A stretch of DNA of 64,000 bases from positions 1-64,000 of the forward strand of contig JAFGQZ010000046.1 in the NCBI GenBank assembly GCA_016935435.1, in the 5' to 3' direction. Positions 8,481 through 17,964 of this stretch are shown here, piece after piece. How positions within the stretch are numbered: the first letter of the stretch is position 1; each line of letters opens with the position of its first letter. The stretch is from Bacteroidales bacterium (GTDB lineage Bacteria > Bacteroidota > Bacteroidia > Bacteroidales > UBA10428). The notes below the pieces were generated by a model. The model saw only the letters and a program-made list of their open reading frames with translations, had not been told where the DNA came from and did not search any database. A program made the translations under genes and the position numbers.

Positions 8481-9899
8481 ATGTCTGGCCAATCTACATT
8501 AAAACACAAGAAATGGGTTTCGTTGTTTTTCGGTGCAGTTGACATTATAGCAACACTAGTTACCTTGTTTATTGCCACATGGATAACCAGAAACTACACA
8601 TACGAAGTTTTAAGGTACGATGGTGAATTCTTTCTGGTTACGTTTATTGTAATTCTTACCTGGGTAATTCTGTTAAAAGCTACAAACCTGGCCCGCGTAC
8701 CGCGTACCAGCTCAGTGTCGATAATGATTAGCGATTTTTTTAAGCTTACCCTTATAGGTGGCGGAATTTTGCTTTTTACCGACTGGTTAATAGTCCTTGA
8801 TAGTTTTCCTTCGATAACATTGGCGTTGTTTATTACCTTAAATTTCTTTACATTGTTTGTTATACGTTGGTCAACTTTTAAATCTTTTAAGTATTTCAGG
8901 GCCAATGGGCATAATACCAGAAATATTGTGTTGCTGGCCGATGACAGTTCCATAGGCCTTATCGATAAAATAATGGGCCAGAAAGAGTGGGGGTTCAGAA
9001 TATTGCACATTATAACCGATTCACAAATTATAAAAAACAAATACAGCCATAAAGTAAAAATATACCCTCGTAGCGCCAATATAAAAAGCTTAATACGTTT
9101 TGATATTGTTGATGAAGTAATTTGTTGCGACTGCCTTGTATCGGAAGAGCGTTTTTACGAATTAATTGACTTTTGCAACGAACTGGGGGTTACAATGCGC
9201 ATTAAGGGAAACCAACAATATACAGGCAATTACAGTTCGAGGGTGCAATATTTCGATACAATTCCATTTTTAACTATCGAAAACAACCCGATGAACTGTT
9301 TCGAGCATGTTGTAAAAACAATTGGTGAGGTTTCAATAGCCTTTTTAATTTTGTTCTTGCTTTCTCCTATATTGCTGATTATTACCATTTTCATAGCTTT
9401 AACATCGCGAGGTCCGGTAATTTTTAAGCAGGAGCGGGTAGGCTTGCGCGGGCGCAAATTTTATATTTACAAATTTCGCACCATGGTGCAGAATGCCGAA
9501 CAGTTAAAAGCGCAGCTTATTACCTTTAACGAAAGCGATGGCCCGACATTTAAAATTAAAAACGACCCCCGGATAACCACAATCGGTAGGGTTTTAAGAA
9601 AGACCAACCTCGACGAACTTCCACAATTGTTCAATGTAATTAAAGGCGAAATGTCTATAATCGGGCCACGCCCTCCATTGCCTTCTGAAGTTGAACAATA
9701 CGAAGAGTGGCAGCTCAAAAGGCTTTCTGTTAAGCCCGGTTTAACTTGTACCTGGCAAATTGTGCCAAACCGTAACGATGTAAAATTTGAAAAATGGATG
9801 AAAATGGACATCAATTACATCGAAAACTGGTCATTACGTGAAGACATTGGTTTATTTTTCAAAACCTTTAAAACCGTACTTTTTGCCCGGGGCACATAA
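8481..9899 (+). CDS. Undecaprenyl-phosphate sugar phosphotransferase (WcaJ/WbaP-like)
   Basis: A 472-residue polyprenyl-phosphate glycosylphosphotransferase that would move a sugar-1-phosphate onto undecaprenyl phosphate, the first membrane step of exopolysaccharide or capsule assembly. The N-terminal part has about four membrane helices, followed by a CoA-binding-like domain, another helix near residue 290, and a C-terminal catalytic domain with KFRTM (331-335), the DELPQL segment and GPRPPLP (395-401), all diagnostic. No other polysaccharide genes adjoin it, so it works with enzymes encoded elsewhere, or might feed the glycosylation locus downstream; the latter is speculative. Confidence 0.92.
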   Translation: MSGQSTLKHKKWVSLFFGAVDIIATLVTLFIATWITRNYTYEVLRYDGEFFLVTFIVILTWVILLKATNLARVPRTSSVSIMISDFFKLTLIGGGILLFTDWLIVLDSFPSITLALFITLNFFTLFVIRWSTFKSFKYFRANGHNTRNIVLLADDSSIGLIDKIMGQKEWGFRILHIITDSQIIKNKYSHKVKIYPRSANIKSLIRFDIVDEVICCDCLVSEERFYELIDFCNELGVTMRIKGNQQYTGNYSSRVQYFDTIPFLTIENNPMNCFEHVVKTIGEVSIAFLILFLLSPILLIITIFIALTSRGPVIFKQERVGLRGRKFYIYKFRTMVQNAEQLKAQLITFNESDGPTFKIKNDPRITTIGRVLRKTNLDELPQLFNVIKGEMSIIGPRPPLPSEVEQYEEWQLKRLSVKPGLTCTWQIVPNRNDVKFEKWMKMDINYIENWSLREDIGLFFKTFKTVLFARGT

Positions 9900-9950
9900 A
9901 GCTGTCCCGAAGGAGTTTTATTTGATTAATATTTTGTTCATTAAGTGTGA

Positions 9951-9977
9951 AAGCCCGGTGTTATTGCCCGGGTTTTT
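9951..9977 (+). terminator. Intrinsic terminator after the sugar transferase
   Basis: CCCGG (9954-9958) pairs with CCGGG (9968-9972), extended by one G-T and two A-T pairs, with a 9-base loop and five T residues. It lies 51 bp after the sugar-transferase stop. Confidence 0.75.
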
Positions 9978-10007
9978 GCATTAATAATTGGTTATATTTG
10001 TCTGAAT

Positions 10008-11375
10008 ATGTATGCCATTGTTGATATAGAAACCACCGGCGGAAGCCCTGTATCCGAAAAAATTACAGAAATTGCCATTTATATATTCGATGGAGAGAAA
10101 ATTGTTGACGAATTTATATCGCTGGTTAACCCCGAAAGGAAAATACCTTATTACATAACCCAGCTGACAGGTATTACCAATACTATGGTTGCCGATGCGC
10201 CCCGGTTTTATGAAATAGCCCGGAAGATTGTTGAAATTACCGAAGGAAAAACATTTGTTGCCCATAATGTAAATTTCGACTATAATTTTATCAGAAACGA
10301 GTTTAAGCAGTTAGGCTACGATTTCCAACGCGAAAAACTTTGTACTGTTAACCTGAGCAGAAAGATAATTCCAGGTTACCGTTCATACAGTCTTGGTGCA
10401 TTGTGCAATGAAACGGGCATTGAAATAAACGGGCGGCACAGGGCTTCGGGCGATGCTTTTGCAACAGTTAAGTTATTTGAATTATTATTGTCGAAAAGTA
10501 ACAATCCAGAAATGTTCAGCAGTTTGCCAGGCATTTCTTTAAAAGATTTGCACCCCAACCTTGATCCTCAATTGCTAAAGAATATTCCTGAAAATGCTGG
10601 AGTGTATTATTTCTATAACGATAAAAATGAACTGATTTATATTGGCAAAAGCAAAAATATACGTTCGAGGCTTTTATCGCATTTTAGAAACACACGTTCG
10701 AAAAAAGCCATAGAAATGCGCAATGCCATTTGTTCGACCGACTATGAACTTACCGGAAACGAACTTATTGCCCTTTTAAAAGAGTCGTATGAAATAAAAC
10801 AAAATAAACCCCATTACAACAGGGCCCAGCGCCGGGCCCTTGCGCAGTATGGCATATATACCTATATCGACTCATGCGGATATATACGTTTCGAAACGGC
10901 AAAACACAACAATAATAACCAAGTGCCTTTGTGTAGTTTTACAAGCAAAAAGGCGGCAAACCTATATTTAGAGGGATTGTCGGTGAAATACAGGCTATGC
11001 CGGAAGCTTTGTGGGTTATACCAGGCGGCAGGGGCTTGTTTTTATTTCGAAATAAAGGAATGCAATGGGGCATGCATTGGCCAGGAATCGTCGGATAAAT
11101 ATAACAGCCGGGCACAATATGTTATAGAACAGCATAGGTTCAGGCACCAGAGTTTCTTTATTGTGGAGAAGGGCAGGAGCGATAATGAGCTGGCTGTAGT
11201 GAAAGTTAATAACGGAAAATATATTGGTTACGGATATTTCGATAAATATGACTATGACAATAATGCAGAACTGATGAACGATTGTATAAGGCTTTTCCCC
11301 GACGACAGGGATATACAGCAAATACTCCGTAATTATTTACGAACAGGGAAACCCTTAGATATAGTTAAGTTTTAG
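10008..11375 (+). CDS. DnaQ-like exonuclease fused to a UvrC-type GIY-YIG nuclease domain
   Basis: A 455-residue cytoplasmic nuclease. Residues 1-165 are a DEDDh 3'-5' exonuclease domain of the DNA polymerase III epsilon type, with D6 and E8 in VDIETTGG, D91 in HNVNFDYNF, and H144/D149 in HRASGDAFAT. Residues 195-275 are a GIY-YIG domain like the N-terminus of UvrC/Cho (AGVYYFY then IYIGKSKNIRSRL). The C-terminal 180 residues are cysteine-bearing (LCRKLCGLYQAAGACFYFEI) and resemble the middle of UvrC-like proteins. Likely role: DNA repair incision and trimming. A TATATTTG element at 9993-10000 lies only 8 bp before the ATG, so transcription may start almost at the start codon. Confidence 0.88.
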   Translation: MYAIVDIETTGGSPVSEKITEIAIYIFDGEKIVDEFISLVNPERKIPYYITQLTGITNTMVADAPRFYEIARKIVEITEGKTFVAHNVNFDYNFIRNEFKQLGYDFQREKLCTVNLSRKIIPGYRSYSLGALCNETGIEINGRHRASGDAFATVKLFELLLSKSNNPEMFSSLPGISLKDLHPNLDPQLLKNIPENAGVYYFYNDKNELIYIGKSKNIRSRLLSHFRNTRSKKAIEMRNAICSTDYELTGNELIALLKESYEIKQNKPHYNRAQRRALAQYGIYTYIDSCGYIRFETAKHNNNNQVPLCSFTSKKAANLYLEGLSVKYRLCRKLCGLYQAAGACFYFEIKECNGACIGQESSDKYNSRAQYVIEQHRFRHQSFFIVEKGRSDNELAVVKVNNGKYIGYGYFDKYDYDNNAELMNDCIRLFPDDRDIQQILRNYLRTGKPLDIVKF

Positions 11376-11464
11376 TTTAAACATCAAACTGGTAAAGGGA
11401 AAATAACAGGCTTGCTACTGTATAAAGCTAAAAAGCATGGCTGAAATATTTTAAAAATATAAAA

Positions 11465-14400
11465 CTACAACTTGAAAAACTGGTTCAGCAGGTTATACAA
11501 TTCTTCTTTAAGTATTGGTTTTGAGATATAAGCATCGAAACCCATTTCGAGATATTTCGAGCGATCTTCTTTCATTGCAAATGCTGTTTGGGCAATTACT
11601 GGCACAAAATCAAAACTGTTCTTTATTTTAATAGTAGCGTCAATTCCATTCATTTCAGGCAGTTTGATGTCCATAAAAATTAAGTCGATTTTTCTGCCCT
11701 GCTGAAATGCATTTACAACTTCGAAACCGGTTTTTGCCCTTAATATTGTAGCCTTGGTATATTTCAGGAGCGTTTGAAGGTAAACATAGTTCGAGTCTTC
11801 ATCTTCTGCAATCAGTATGGTTTTTCCAACCAAATCGGGAATTGTGTAGTTCGTTTTAAAAGGTTTTGTATCGATTGAACCTGAAAGTTGGGTAGGCTGA
11901 TAGGGCAAGGTGAAATAGAAAGTCGAACCTACCTCTGGTTCCGATTCGACCCATATTTTGCCATTAAGCATTTCAATTATTTTTTTCGTAATAGACAAGC
12001 CCAGTCCGGTACCCCGATATAATTTATCGGTCATACCTTCAATTTTTCTGAACCTGTCGAATATTATGCCCAGATTGTCGGTCGAAATACCAATGCCGGT
12101 ATCTTTAACCATAAATATCAGGCTATTGTTTTCGATTTTACAATTAACGTTAATTGAACCTCTTTCGGTATATTTTATAGCATTGTCAACCAGATTGTTG
12201 ATAACCTGCCTTAGCCTTATCCGGTCGGTTATTATGTAAGTATCGTCGCTTAATGGCAATATATTAAGTGAAATAGTATTGTTTTTTATTTTCTCATGTT
12301 CTTTAAAAGTTGAAAATGTTTCCATCAGTATATCGTTCAGGTTGCTGATAACCATTTTAAGTTTTAGTTCGCCCGATTCGATTTTTGCAATGTCAAGTAT
12401 ATCGTCGATAACATGCAACAGCATCTGGCTGTTTGTATTAATGAGTTCCTTAAACTGGGTACGTTCTTCTTCGCTGATATCTTCGAAATCTAGCAGGTTT
12501 ATAAATCCCAGTATAGAATTCATAGGCGTCCTGATTTCGTGCGACATATTGGCCAAAAATGCTGTTTTTAGCCTGTCGGCCTCTTCAGCCCTTTCTTTAG
12601 CCTCCAATAGTTCTTGGGTTCGCTCGTGCACCAGTTTCTCCAGGTGGTTTCGGTGGAGTTCAAGTTCTGCATTTTGCTGCGAAATATGGTCGCGCTGACG
12701 TGTGGCCAGGTCAGCTTGGTTTCGTATTTCTTCGTTTTGTTCCAGAACTTCCTGGTTGCGTTCTTCCAGTTCAAGTGTACGTTCTTTCACAAGTTTTTCC
12801 AGCTGATTTTTATGGTATAGAATCGAACGCACACGCATGTAATATAAACCTAGAATGCAAGCTATAGCAGCTATGGAAGCAATAAGTACAAACCACCAGG
12901 TTTTCCAGAAGGGGGGCAAAACAGTAATGGCAATTGTTGCTTCGTTTGGGTTCCAGACCCCGTCGTTATTTGTTCCTTGTACCTTAAAAGTATATTTTCC
13001 GGGTTCAAGGTTCGAGAAAATAGCAAAACGCCTTGACGAATTTGTAAAAACCCACTCATCGTTAAAGCCTTCAAGCTTATATTTGTAAAGGTTTTTTTCC
13101 GGTGCCGGATAATGCAGCGAGGCAAAATCGAAACCGATTTCCTTGTGTTTATGCGACAGCACTATTTGTTTGGTTTCTTCTATAGTTTTGGTTAGCAATA
13201 CTTTTCCATTATATTCTTTGTTAATTTCTACCGCGCGGTTAAAAAGCCTGAAGTTGGTGATAGCCACAGGTGGGGTAAACTGGCTTTTTGTTATATGTTC
13301 GGGGTGAAAAATATCGAAACCATTGGTGCCTCCAAACAGCATGTACCCATCGGCTGTTTTAGCGCTGGCATTTAGAGTGTATGTGTTTTCAAGGCCGTCG
13401 TATTTATCGTAGTTTACAATAGCACCTGTAGAGGGGTTAAAACATGAAATTCCTGCATTGGTGCCAATCCAGAGGTTGTTACTATCGTCTTCTTCTATAC
13501 TGTTTATTGTGTTGTTCGGGAAACCGTTTTTAACAGTATAAGAGGTAAAACTGTTGTCTTCGCGTTTATAGAGATTAAGCCCGTCGGTAGTTCCGATCCA
13601 AAGTTTTTTTTGTTTGCATTCGAAAATACAAAGAATGTTGTTGCTGTTAATGCCCGAGGGGTTATTTTTGTCAAATCTGTAATGTTTGAATTTCTGGTTC
13701 TTCCTGTCGTACAAATCGAGTCCTGAATTTGAAGTCCCAAACCACAGGTTACGATAGCTGTCTTCGAAAGCAATTAAAACAGCATCGTTGGAAATACTGT
13801 GTGGGTCGAGCGGGTTATGCCTGTAATGGGTGAAATTTTCGGTTTTGCGGTCGAATTTGTTTAAACCACCGCCCCAGGTTGTAAGCCAAAGGGTATCGTA
13901 ACTATCAATAAAAACCGATCTGGTATTAGTAAAGCTAGGTGCTTTTGGGTCGTTTGGGTTAGCTTCGAGGTATTTATATTTTTTAAAAGTATTTAATTTC
14001 AAGTTATACCTCACAAATTCCACATCGGTGGCTATCCATGCAATCTCGCCCTTTTCAGCCGGATCAACATAAACACTCCATACTGTATTTGTGCTAAGCC
14101 CTTGCGGGTTTGAGGGATCGTAACGTAAGTTGCTGAATTTACCGGTATTCTTGTCGAAAATGCTAATGCCCGATTCGAAAGTAGAAATCCATATTTTTCC
14201 TGTGTAATCTACAAAAATATTGTTTACAGTATTTCCTGCAATGCTGTTTGGGTTATCAGGTTCATGGGTATAATGCACAAATTTAGCACGGTTCAGATCG
14301 AGCTGGCTTATACCGGCGCCCCAGGTGCCAACCCAAAGTGTGCCGGAATTGTCGATATAAAGGTTCCAAACAATATTGTGGCCGAGGCTTGTTGAACGCA

Positions 14401-15385
14401 AAGGGTCGTTAAAATACTGAATATATTCATCTGTGACTTTATTGAACTTAATAAGGCCTCCCCCAAACGACCCCAGCCATATATTGTTGTTGTTGCAATC
14501 AATGCTTAGGCAACGTGCAATGTAATTGTAAAACAAATTGTTTTTTTCTTTATCGAAATTGTACCCTTTTACAGTTTTAAGCTTTTTATCGACTTTAAAA
14601 AAACCAAGTTCCCAGGTACCGAACCATAAGTTTTTTTCATTATCCTCGTTTATCATATTTACAGTTGCGCGGGTATCTTTTTCTTTGAAACTGTTTATGT
14701 AATCAGGGGTATAGAACCAATCGTCGTTTACTGAGTAAGCAATAATGCCATCTCTTTGCAAGCCGGCCCATAGGGTATTGTCGCTATCGATAAACAAATC
14801 GTTAACGTGGTTTTCAGATATATAAAAATTCTTTGCTAAGTTTGAATTATAATGAGTAAACTGATATTTGAGCATTGGCTTGAAGGTAATAACGAGTTTA
14901 TCGATTCCCCCGCCGTACGTTGCAATCCAATAAGTAGAATCGTTGGTTTGCACCACATCGCGGGTTTCGTTGTAGCACAACGAGTTTGAATTGTACGGAT
15001 CGTTCATTAGCCTGATAAACTCGCCTGTTTCGGTTTTGAGAATATTCAGTCCTTCGTGGGTGCCAATCCAAAGGTATCCGTTATTGTCTTCAAAAATCGA
15101 TTCGATTATATTGCTGCTTAGGCTGTTTGTGTCGTCGGGGTTGTACCTGAATATTTTAAACTCGTTCCCATCGAATCTGTTGAGGCCATCGCGTGTGCCA
15201 ATCCACATAAAACCTTTTCTGTCTTGTAAAAAGCAGTTTACAAAATTCGACGATAGCCCTTCATTTACAGTAATTTGCTTGAACCTTACAATGTTTTTCT
15301 GGGAATAAGCATTTAAAAATATTGCAGCCAACAGCAATGTTGCAATGCACCGGGAGTATTTTTTATCTTTTAAGCTTAATTGCAT
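11465..15385 (-). CDS. Hybrid sensor histidine kinase with periplasmic two-component propeller, REC-terminal
   Basis: A 1306-residue membrane sensor. Residues 1-29 are a signal peptide ending in AYSQ. About fourteen propeller repeats (pattern like FMWIGTRDGLNRFD) fill residues 30-700, then a Y_Y_Y domain near 745-815, one membrane helix near 820-840, a long coiled coil, a HisKA domain with H949 in SHEIRTPMNS, an HATPase domain (GTGLGLSI), and a receiver domain with D1239 in FMDIKLPEMNG. Classical hybrid two-component systems of Bacteroidota add an AraC-type helix-turn-helix after the receiver; here the protein stops at the receiver, so output needs a separate partner. Ligand unknown; such propellers usually sense glycans. 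It lies downstream of the AAA ATPase gene on the same strand. Confidence 0.93.
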   Translation of the reverse strand: MQLSLKDKKYSRCIATLLLAAIFLNAYSQKNIVRFKQITVNEGLSSNFVNCFLQDRKGFMWIGTRDGLNRFDGNEFKIFRYNPDDTNSLSSNIIESIFEDNNGYLWIGTHEGLNILKTETGEFIRLMNDPYNSNSLCYNETRDVVQTNDSTYWIATYGGGIDKLVITFKPMLKYQFTHYNSNLAKNFYISENHVNDLFIDSDNTLWAGLQRDGIIAYSVNDDWFYTPDYINSFKEKDTRATVNMINEDNEKNLWFGTWELGFFKVDKKLKTVKGYNFDKEKNNLFYNYIARCLSIDCNNNNIWLGSFGGGLIKFNKVTDEYIQYFNDPLRSTSLGHNIVWNLYIDNSGTLWVGTWGAGISQLDLNRAKFVHYTHEPDNPNSIAGNTVNNIFVDYTGKIWISTFESGISIFDKNTGKFSNLRYDPSNPQGLSTNTVWSVYVDPAEKGEIAWIATDVEFVRYNLKLNTFKKYKYLEANPNDPKAPSFTNTRSVFIDSYDTLWLTTWGGGLNKFDRKTENFTHYRHNPLDPHSISNDAVLIAFEDSYRNLWFGTSNSGLDLYDRKNQKFKHYRFDKNNPSGINSNNILCIFECKQKKLWIGTTDGLNLYKREDNSFTSYTVKNGFPNNTINSIEEDDSNNLWIGTNAGISCFNPSTGAIVNYDKYDGLENTYTLNASAKTADGYMLFGGTNGFDIFHPEHITKSQFTPPVAITNFRLFNRAVEINKEYNGKVLLTKTIEETKQIVLSHKHKEIGFDFASLHYPAPEKNLYKYKLEGFNDEWVFTNSSRRFAIFSNLEPGKYTFKVQGTNNDGVWNPNEATIAITVLPPFWKTWWFVLIASIAAIACILGLYYMRVRSILYHKNQLEKLVKERTLELEERNQEVLEQNEEIRNQADLATRQRDHISQQNAELELHRNHLEKLVHERTQELLEAKERAEEADRLKTAFLANMSHEIRTPMNSILGFINLLDFEDISEEERTQFKELINTNSQMLLHVIDDILDIAKIESGELKLKMVISNLNDILMETFSTFKEHEKIKNNTISLNILPLSDDTYIITDRIRLRQVINNLVDNAIKYTERGSINVNCKIENNSLIFMVKDTGIGISTDNLGIIFDRFRKIEGMTDKLYRGTGLGLSITKKIIEMLNGKIWVESEPEVGSTFYFTLPYQPTQLSGSIDTKPFKTNYTIPDLVGKTILIAEDEDSNYVYLQTLLKYTKATILRAKTGFEVVNAFQQGRKIDLIFMDIKLPEMNGIDATIKIKNSFDFVPVIAQTAFAMKEDRSKYLEMGFDAYISKPILKEELYNLLNQFFKL

Positions 15386-15529
15386 ATTAACAATGCATAT
15401 TATATACCACTTTATTAAGTTGAAAAAACAACTTTTTAATTAACCGGTTTATTGAATTTAATAGTGTATTAAGTTAGTAAAATAATGCAAACAAACGTGT
15501 TTGGCCCGTAAAAGTTTATTTCCAGAGTT

Positions 15530-16243
15530 TTATTCGCCAAACAGCGCACGAAAGTATAAGCCCGGGTTATCCAAAAAGCTTTTTGTAATGCGGTAGTGTT
15601 CTGTTTCTTCATAAGAAACCTTTGCAATGCCATTTTCGTCGAGGAAAAAAATATCGGCATTGGGGTAGGCCAACAATATTGGCGAATGGGTTGCAATAAT
15701 AAGTTGCGATTTCCCTTCGCGCTCCATTCCGTTAATAATTGCCATTAACGATAATTGTCGTTGAGGCGAGAGCGCAGCTTCGGGTTCGTCCATCAGGAAC
15801 AAGCCTTCCCTGAAACGGCTGTTAAAAGCAGCCAGGAAAGATTCGCCATGCGATTGTTTTAAAAGTTCGCGTCCTCCCCAGTATTTAGGGTTGCCGTTTT
15901 CATCGATATAAGCCGACAGGTTAAAAAAACTTTCGGCACGGAAAAAGAACCCCTGATCGATACGGAGCATTGGGTTGCGTTCGATATACAGATGGCTAGC
16001 CAGAGGCGAATATTCGTCGGCCGAAAACTTGTGCTGTTTATTTCCGCCCATGGCATCGAAACCGCATCGTTCGGCAATTGCTTCCAACAGTGTTGATTTA
16101 CCCGATCCATTTTCACCAACCAAAAAGGTAATGGGTTTTCGAAACCTTAAGTTTAGTTTCTTTATGGCGGGTATCGCAAATGGGAACCCTTCCTGCGGGG
16201 AATTGTTTTTAATAGCTATTGCCTGTATAAAAATGTTTGGCAT
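15530..16243 (-). CDS. AAA family ATPase (COG3910-like)
   Basis: A 237-residue ABC/SMC-type P-loop ATPase standing alone, without membrane segments. Walker A is GENGSGKST near residues 43-51, the signature-like loop is in the middle, Walker B is LFLMDEPEAALSPQRQL, and an H-loop follows in IIATHSP. The Walker B with EAALSP is typical of the small predicted ATPases of COG3910. Its function is unknown; relatives occur both as housekeeping orphans and in defence contexts. It starts 2 bp after the stop of the small gene upstream, so the two are translationally close and probably work together. Confidence 0.85.
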   Translation of the reverse strand: MPNIFIQAIAIKNNSPQEGFPFAIPAIKKLNLRFRKPITFLVGENGSGKSTLLEAIAERCGFDAMGGNKQHKFSADEYSPLASHLYIERNPMLRIDQGFFFRAESFFNLSAYIDENGNPKYWGGRELLKQSHGESFLAAFNSRFREGLFLMDEPEAALSPQRQLSLMAIINGMEREGKSQLIIATHSPILLAYPNADIFFLDENGIAKVSYEETEHYRITKSFLDNPGLYFRALFGE

Positions 16244-16245
16244 AG

Positions 16246-16497
16246 TTAATCAGCCATGAGGTTTTTACCACTTATTAGCAAGGCCCCCTCAATGTTGGGC
16301 GATGAAATTTCTTCCATCCTTAGAATATCCTTTGCATCGATATGTTGGCCATAGTACCTTTGGGTATTTACGTTGGCAACAACTTGCTTAACTTCAATAT
16401 CTGAAACATCATTATAACCATCTTCACAACCTTCAATGATTACCCGCATAAAAGAAGGGTATTGCTTTAAAATAATAATGAGTTGTTCCGTTGTCAT
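16246..16497 (-). CDS. Small protein of unknown function paired with the AAA ATPase
   Basis: An 83-residue protein starting at the ATG at 16497 (MTTEQLIIILKQYPSFMRV). A longer reading from 16635 begins with an implausible hydrophobic, tyrosine-rich stretch and is rejected as a start. The protein is soluble and acidic in the middle (EGCEDGYNDVSDIEV), a pattern of two helices and strands. I do not recognise the family. It is 2 bp upstream of the ATPase gene, so it may be a regulator or partner of that ATPase. Confidence 0.6.
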   Translation of the reverse strand: MTTEQLIIILKQYPSFMRVIIEGCEDGYNDVSDIEVKQVVANVNTQRYYGQHIDAKDILRMEEISSPNIEGALLISGKNLMAD

Positions 16498-16714
16498 ACG
16501 GCTAAAATAATTAAAATGAGGATAAGTTTTGGCCCGATAGGCAATAAGCAAACTAAAAAAAATTCTATAGGTTATTGTCGGGTTAAAATATTTCTTTTCT
16601 TTGTTGTTTATGAGCAAAAACAAACCTGTCGGCAAAATAGCCCTATTACTGCATTATTCTGGTCACTTGTTGTTCTTTGCGTTTTTTTCATTACTAACAT
16701 AACCCCCTGAAACT

Positions 16715-17923
16715 ATGAACCCTAAAAAATCAACCGGCTGGATAATAACCAGCGCCGCTTTAGGAATAAACCTTTTACTAGGCTTGTTGTATGCCTGGAG
16801 TGTTTTTAAGAAAGCCCTTGTTGCCGAATGGGGCTGGAACGATGTAACAGCTTCGTTGCCATTTACCGTTTCGGCTGCAATTTTTGCTTTTATAATGATA
16901 TTTGCCGGGCGCGCCCAGGACAAATACGGCCCACGGATTATTGCTCTGCTTGGCGGCATAATGTTTGGCCTGGGGCTTATAGCGTCGGGGTTTTCAAAAA
17001 ACCCGGCAGTAATGGTGCTAACTTTTGGTGTAATAGGCGGCATAGGAATAGGGCTTGGCTATTCGGCAACAACCCCCTGTGCCATTAAGTGGTTCCACCC
17101 TTCGAAAAAAGGCATTATTTCGGGCATTGTTGTTTCGGGTGTAGGCCTTGCACCGGTTTATATTGCCCCACTTACCAATTTTTTCATTCAACGCTATGGT
17201 ATCGAGCAAACCTTTATTATTTTGGGGGTTATTGCCCTGGTTGCAATAGTATTGTTCTCCCTTATATTAAAAAATCCGTCGGCAGATTATGTTCCTGTGC
17301 AACCGGTAAAGGTTAAAAAGTCGGCAACATCGCAGGCCGTTAATTTAGGCTGGGCAGAAATGCTTAAACACAAACAATTTTATATGTTATGGTCGGTTTA
17401 CCTGCTTTCGGCAACAGCAGGACTGATGCTTATTGCCCATATTGCAAGTATTGCAGGCACACAGGCAGCCTGGAAGGCCGGTTTTATACTGGTGGTGATT
17501 TTATCGGCATTTAATGCGCTCGGCAGAATTATTATTGGCTTTTTATCTGATAAAATAGGAAGAAGGTCGTCATTAATAGTAGTATTCCTTTTCCAGGCAG
17601 TAAATATGTTCCTGTTCACCTACTTTAAGTCGATTCCTTTGTTAATTATCGGAACAGCTATTGCAGGATTGGCGTATGGTTCACTGTTCTCGCTTATGCC
17701 TTCAATAACTGCCGACTATTTTGGGCTGAAGAACCTGGGTGTGAATTATGGCCTTGTATTTTCGGGCTGGGGAATTGCAGCAATTATTGGCCCGATTCTG
17801 GGCGGGTTTGTTGTTGTAAAATCAGGCACTTATACCCTTTCTTATATTGTATCGGGGGTTTTGCTCCTTGTGGGAAAACTTTTGGTTTGGCTGGTTAAAA
17901 CACCTGTTAATAAGAACGCTTGA
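16715..17923 (+). CDS. MFS transporter, OFA (oxalate/formate antiporter) family
   Basis: A 402-residue major-facilitator carrier with twelve predicted membrane helices. The first helix (GWIITSAALGINLLLGLLYAWSVF) and the DKYGPR loop between helices 2 and 3 are typical of OFA-family carriers, which move small carboxylates such as oxalate, formate, lactate or pyruvate. A second A-loop (DKIGRRSS) opens the C-terminal half. An outer-membrane barrel gene follows 41 bp downstream on the same strand, suggesting a coupled uptake route for one substrate. The substrate is not readable from sequence. Confidence 0.87.
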   Translation: MNPKKSTGWIITSAALGINLLLGLLYAWSVFKKALVAEWGWNDVTASLPFTVSAAIFAFIMIFAGRAQDKYGPRIIALLGGIMFGLGLIASGFSKNPAVMVLTFGVIGGIGIGLGYSATTPCAIKWFHPSKKGIISGIVVSGVGLAPVYIAPLTNFFIQRYGIEQTFIILGVIALVAIVLFSLILKNPSADYVPVQPVKVKKSATSQAVNLGWAEMLKHKQFYMLWSVYLLSATAGLMLIAHIASIAGTQAAWKAGFILVVILSAFNALGRIIIGFLSDKIGRRSSLIVVFLFQAVNMFLFTYFKSIPLLIIGTAIAGLAYGSLFSLMPSITADYFGLKNLGVNYGLVFSGWGIAAIIGPILGGFVVVKSGTYTLSYIVSGVLLLVGKLLVWLVKTPVNKNA

Positions 17924-17964
17924 TTGGTTTTGCTGGTATTTTGATATTAAAAGAGCTAAAAATA

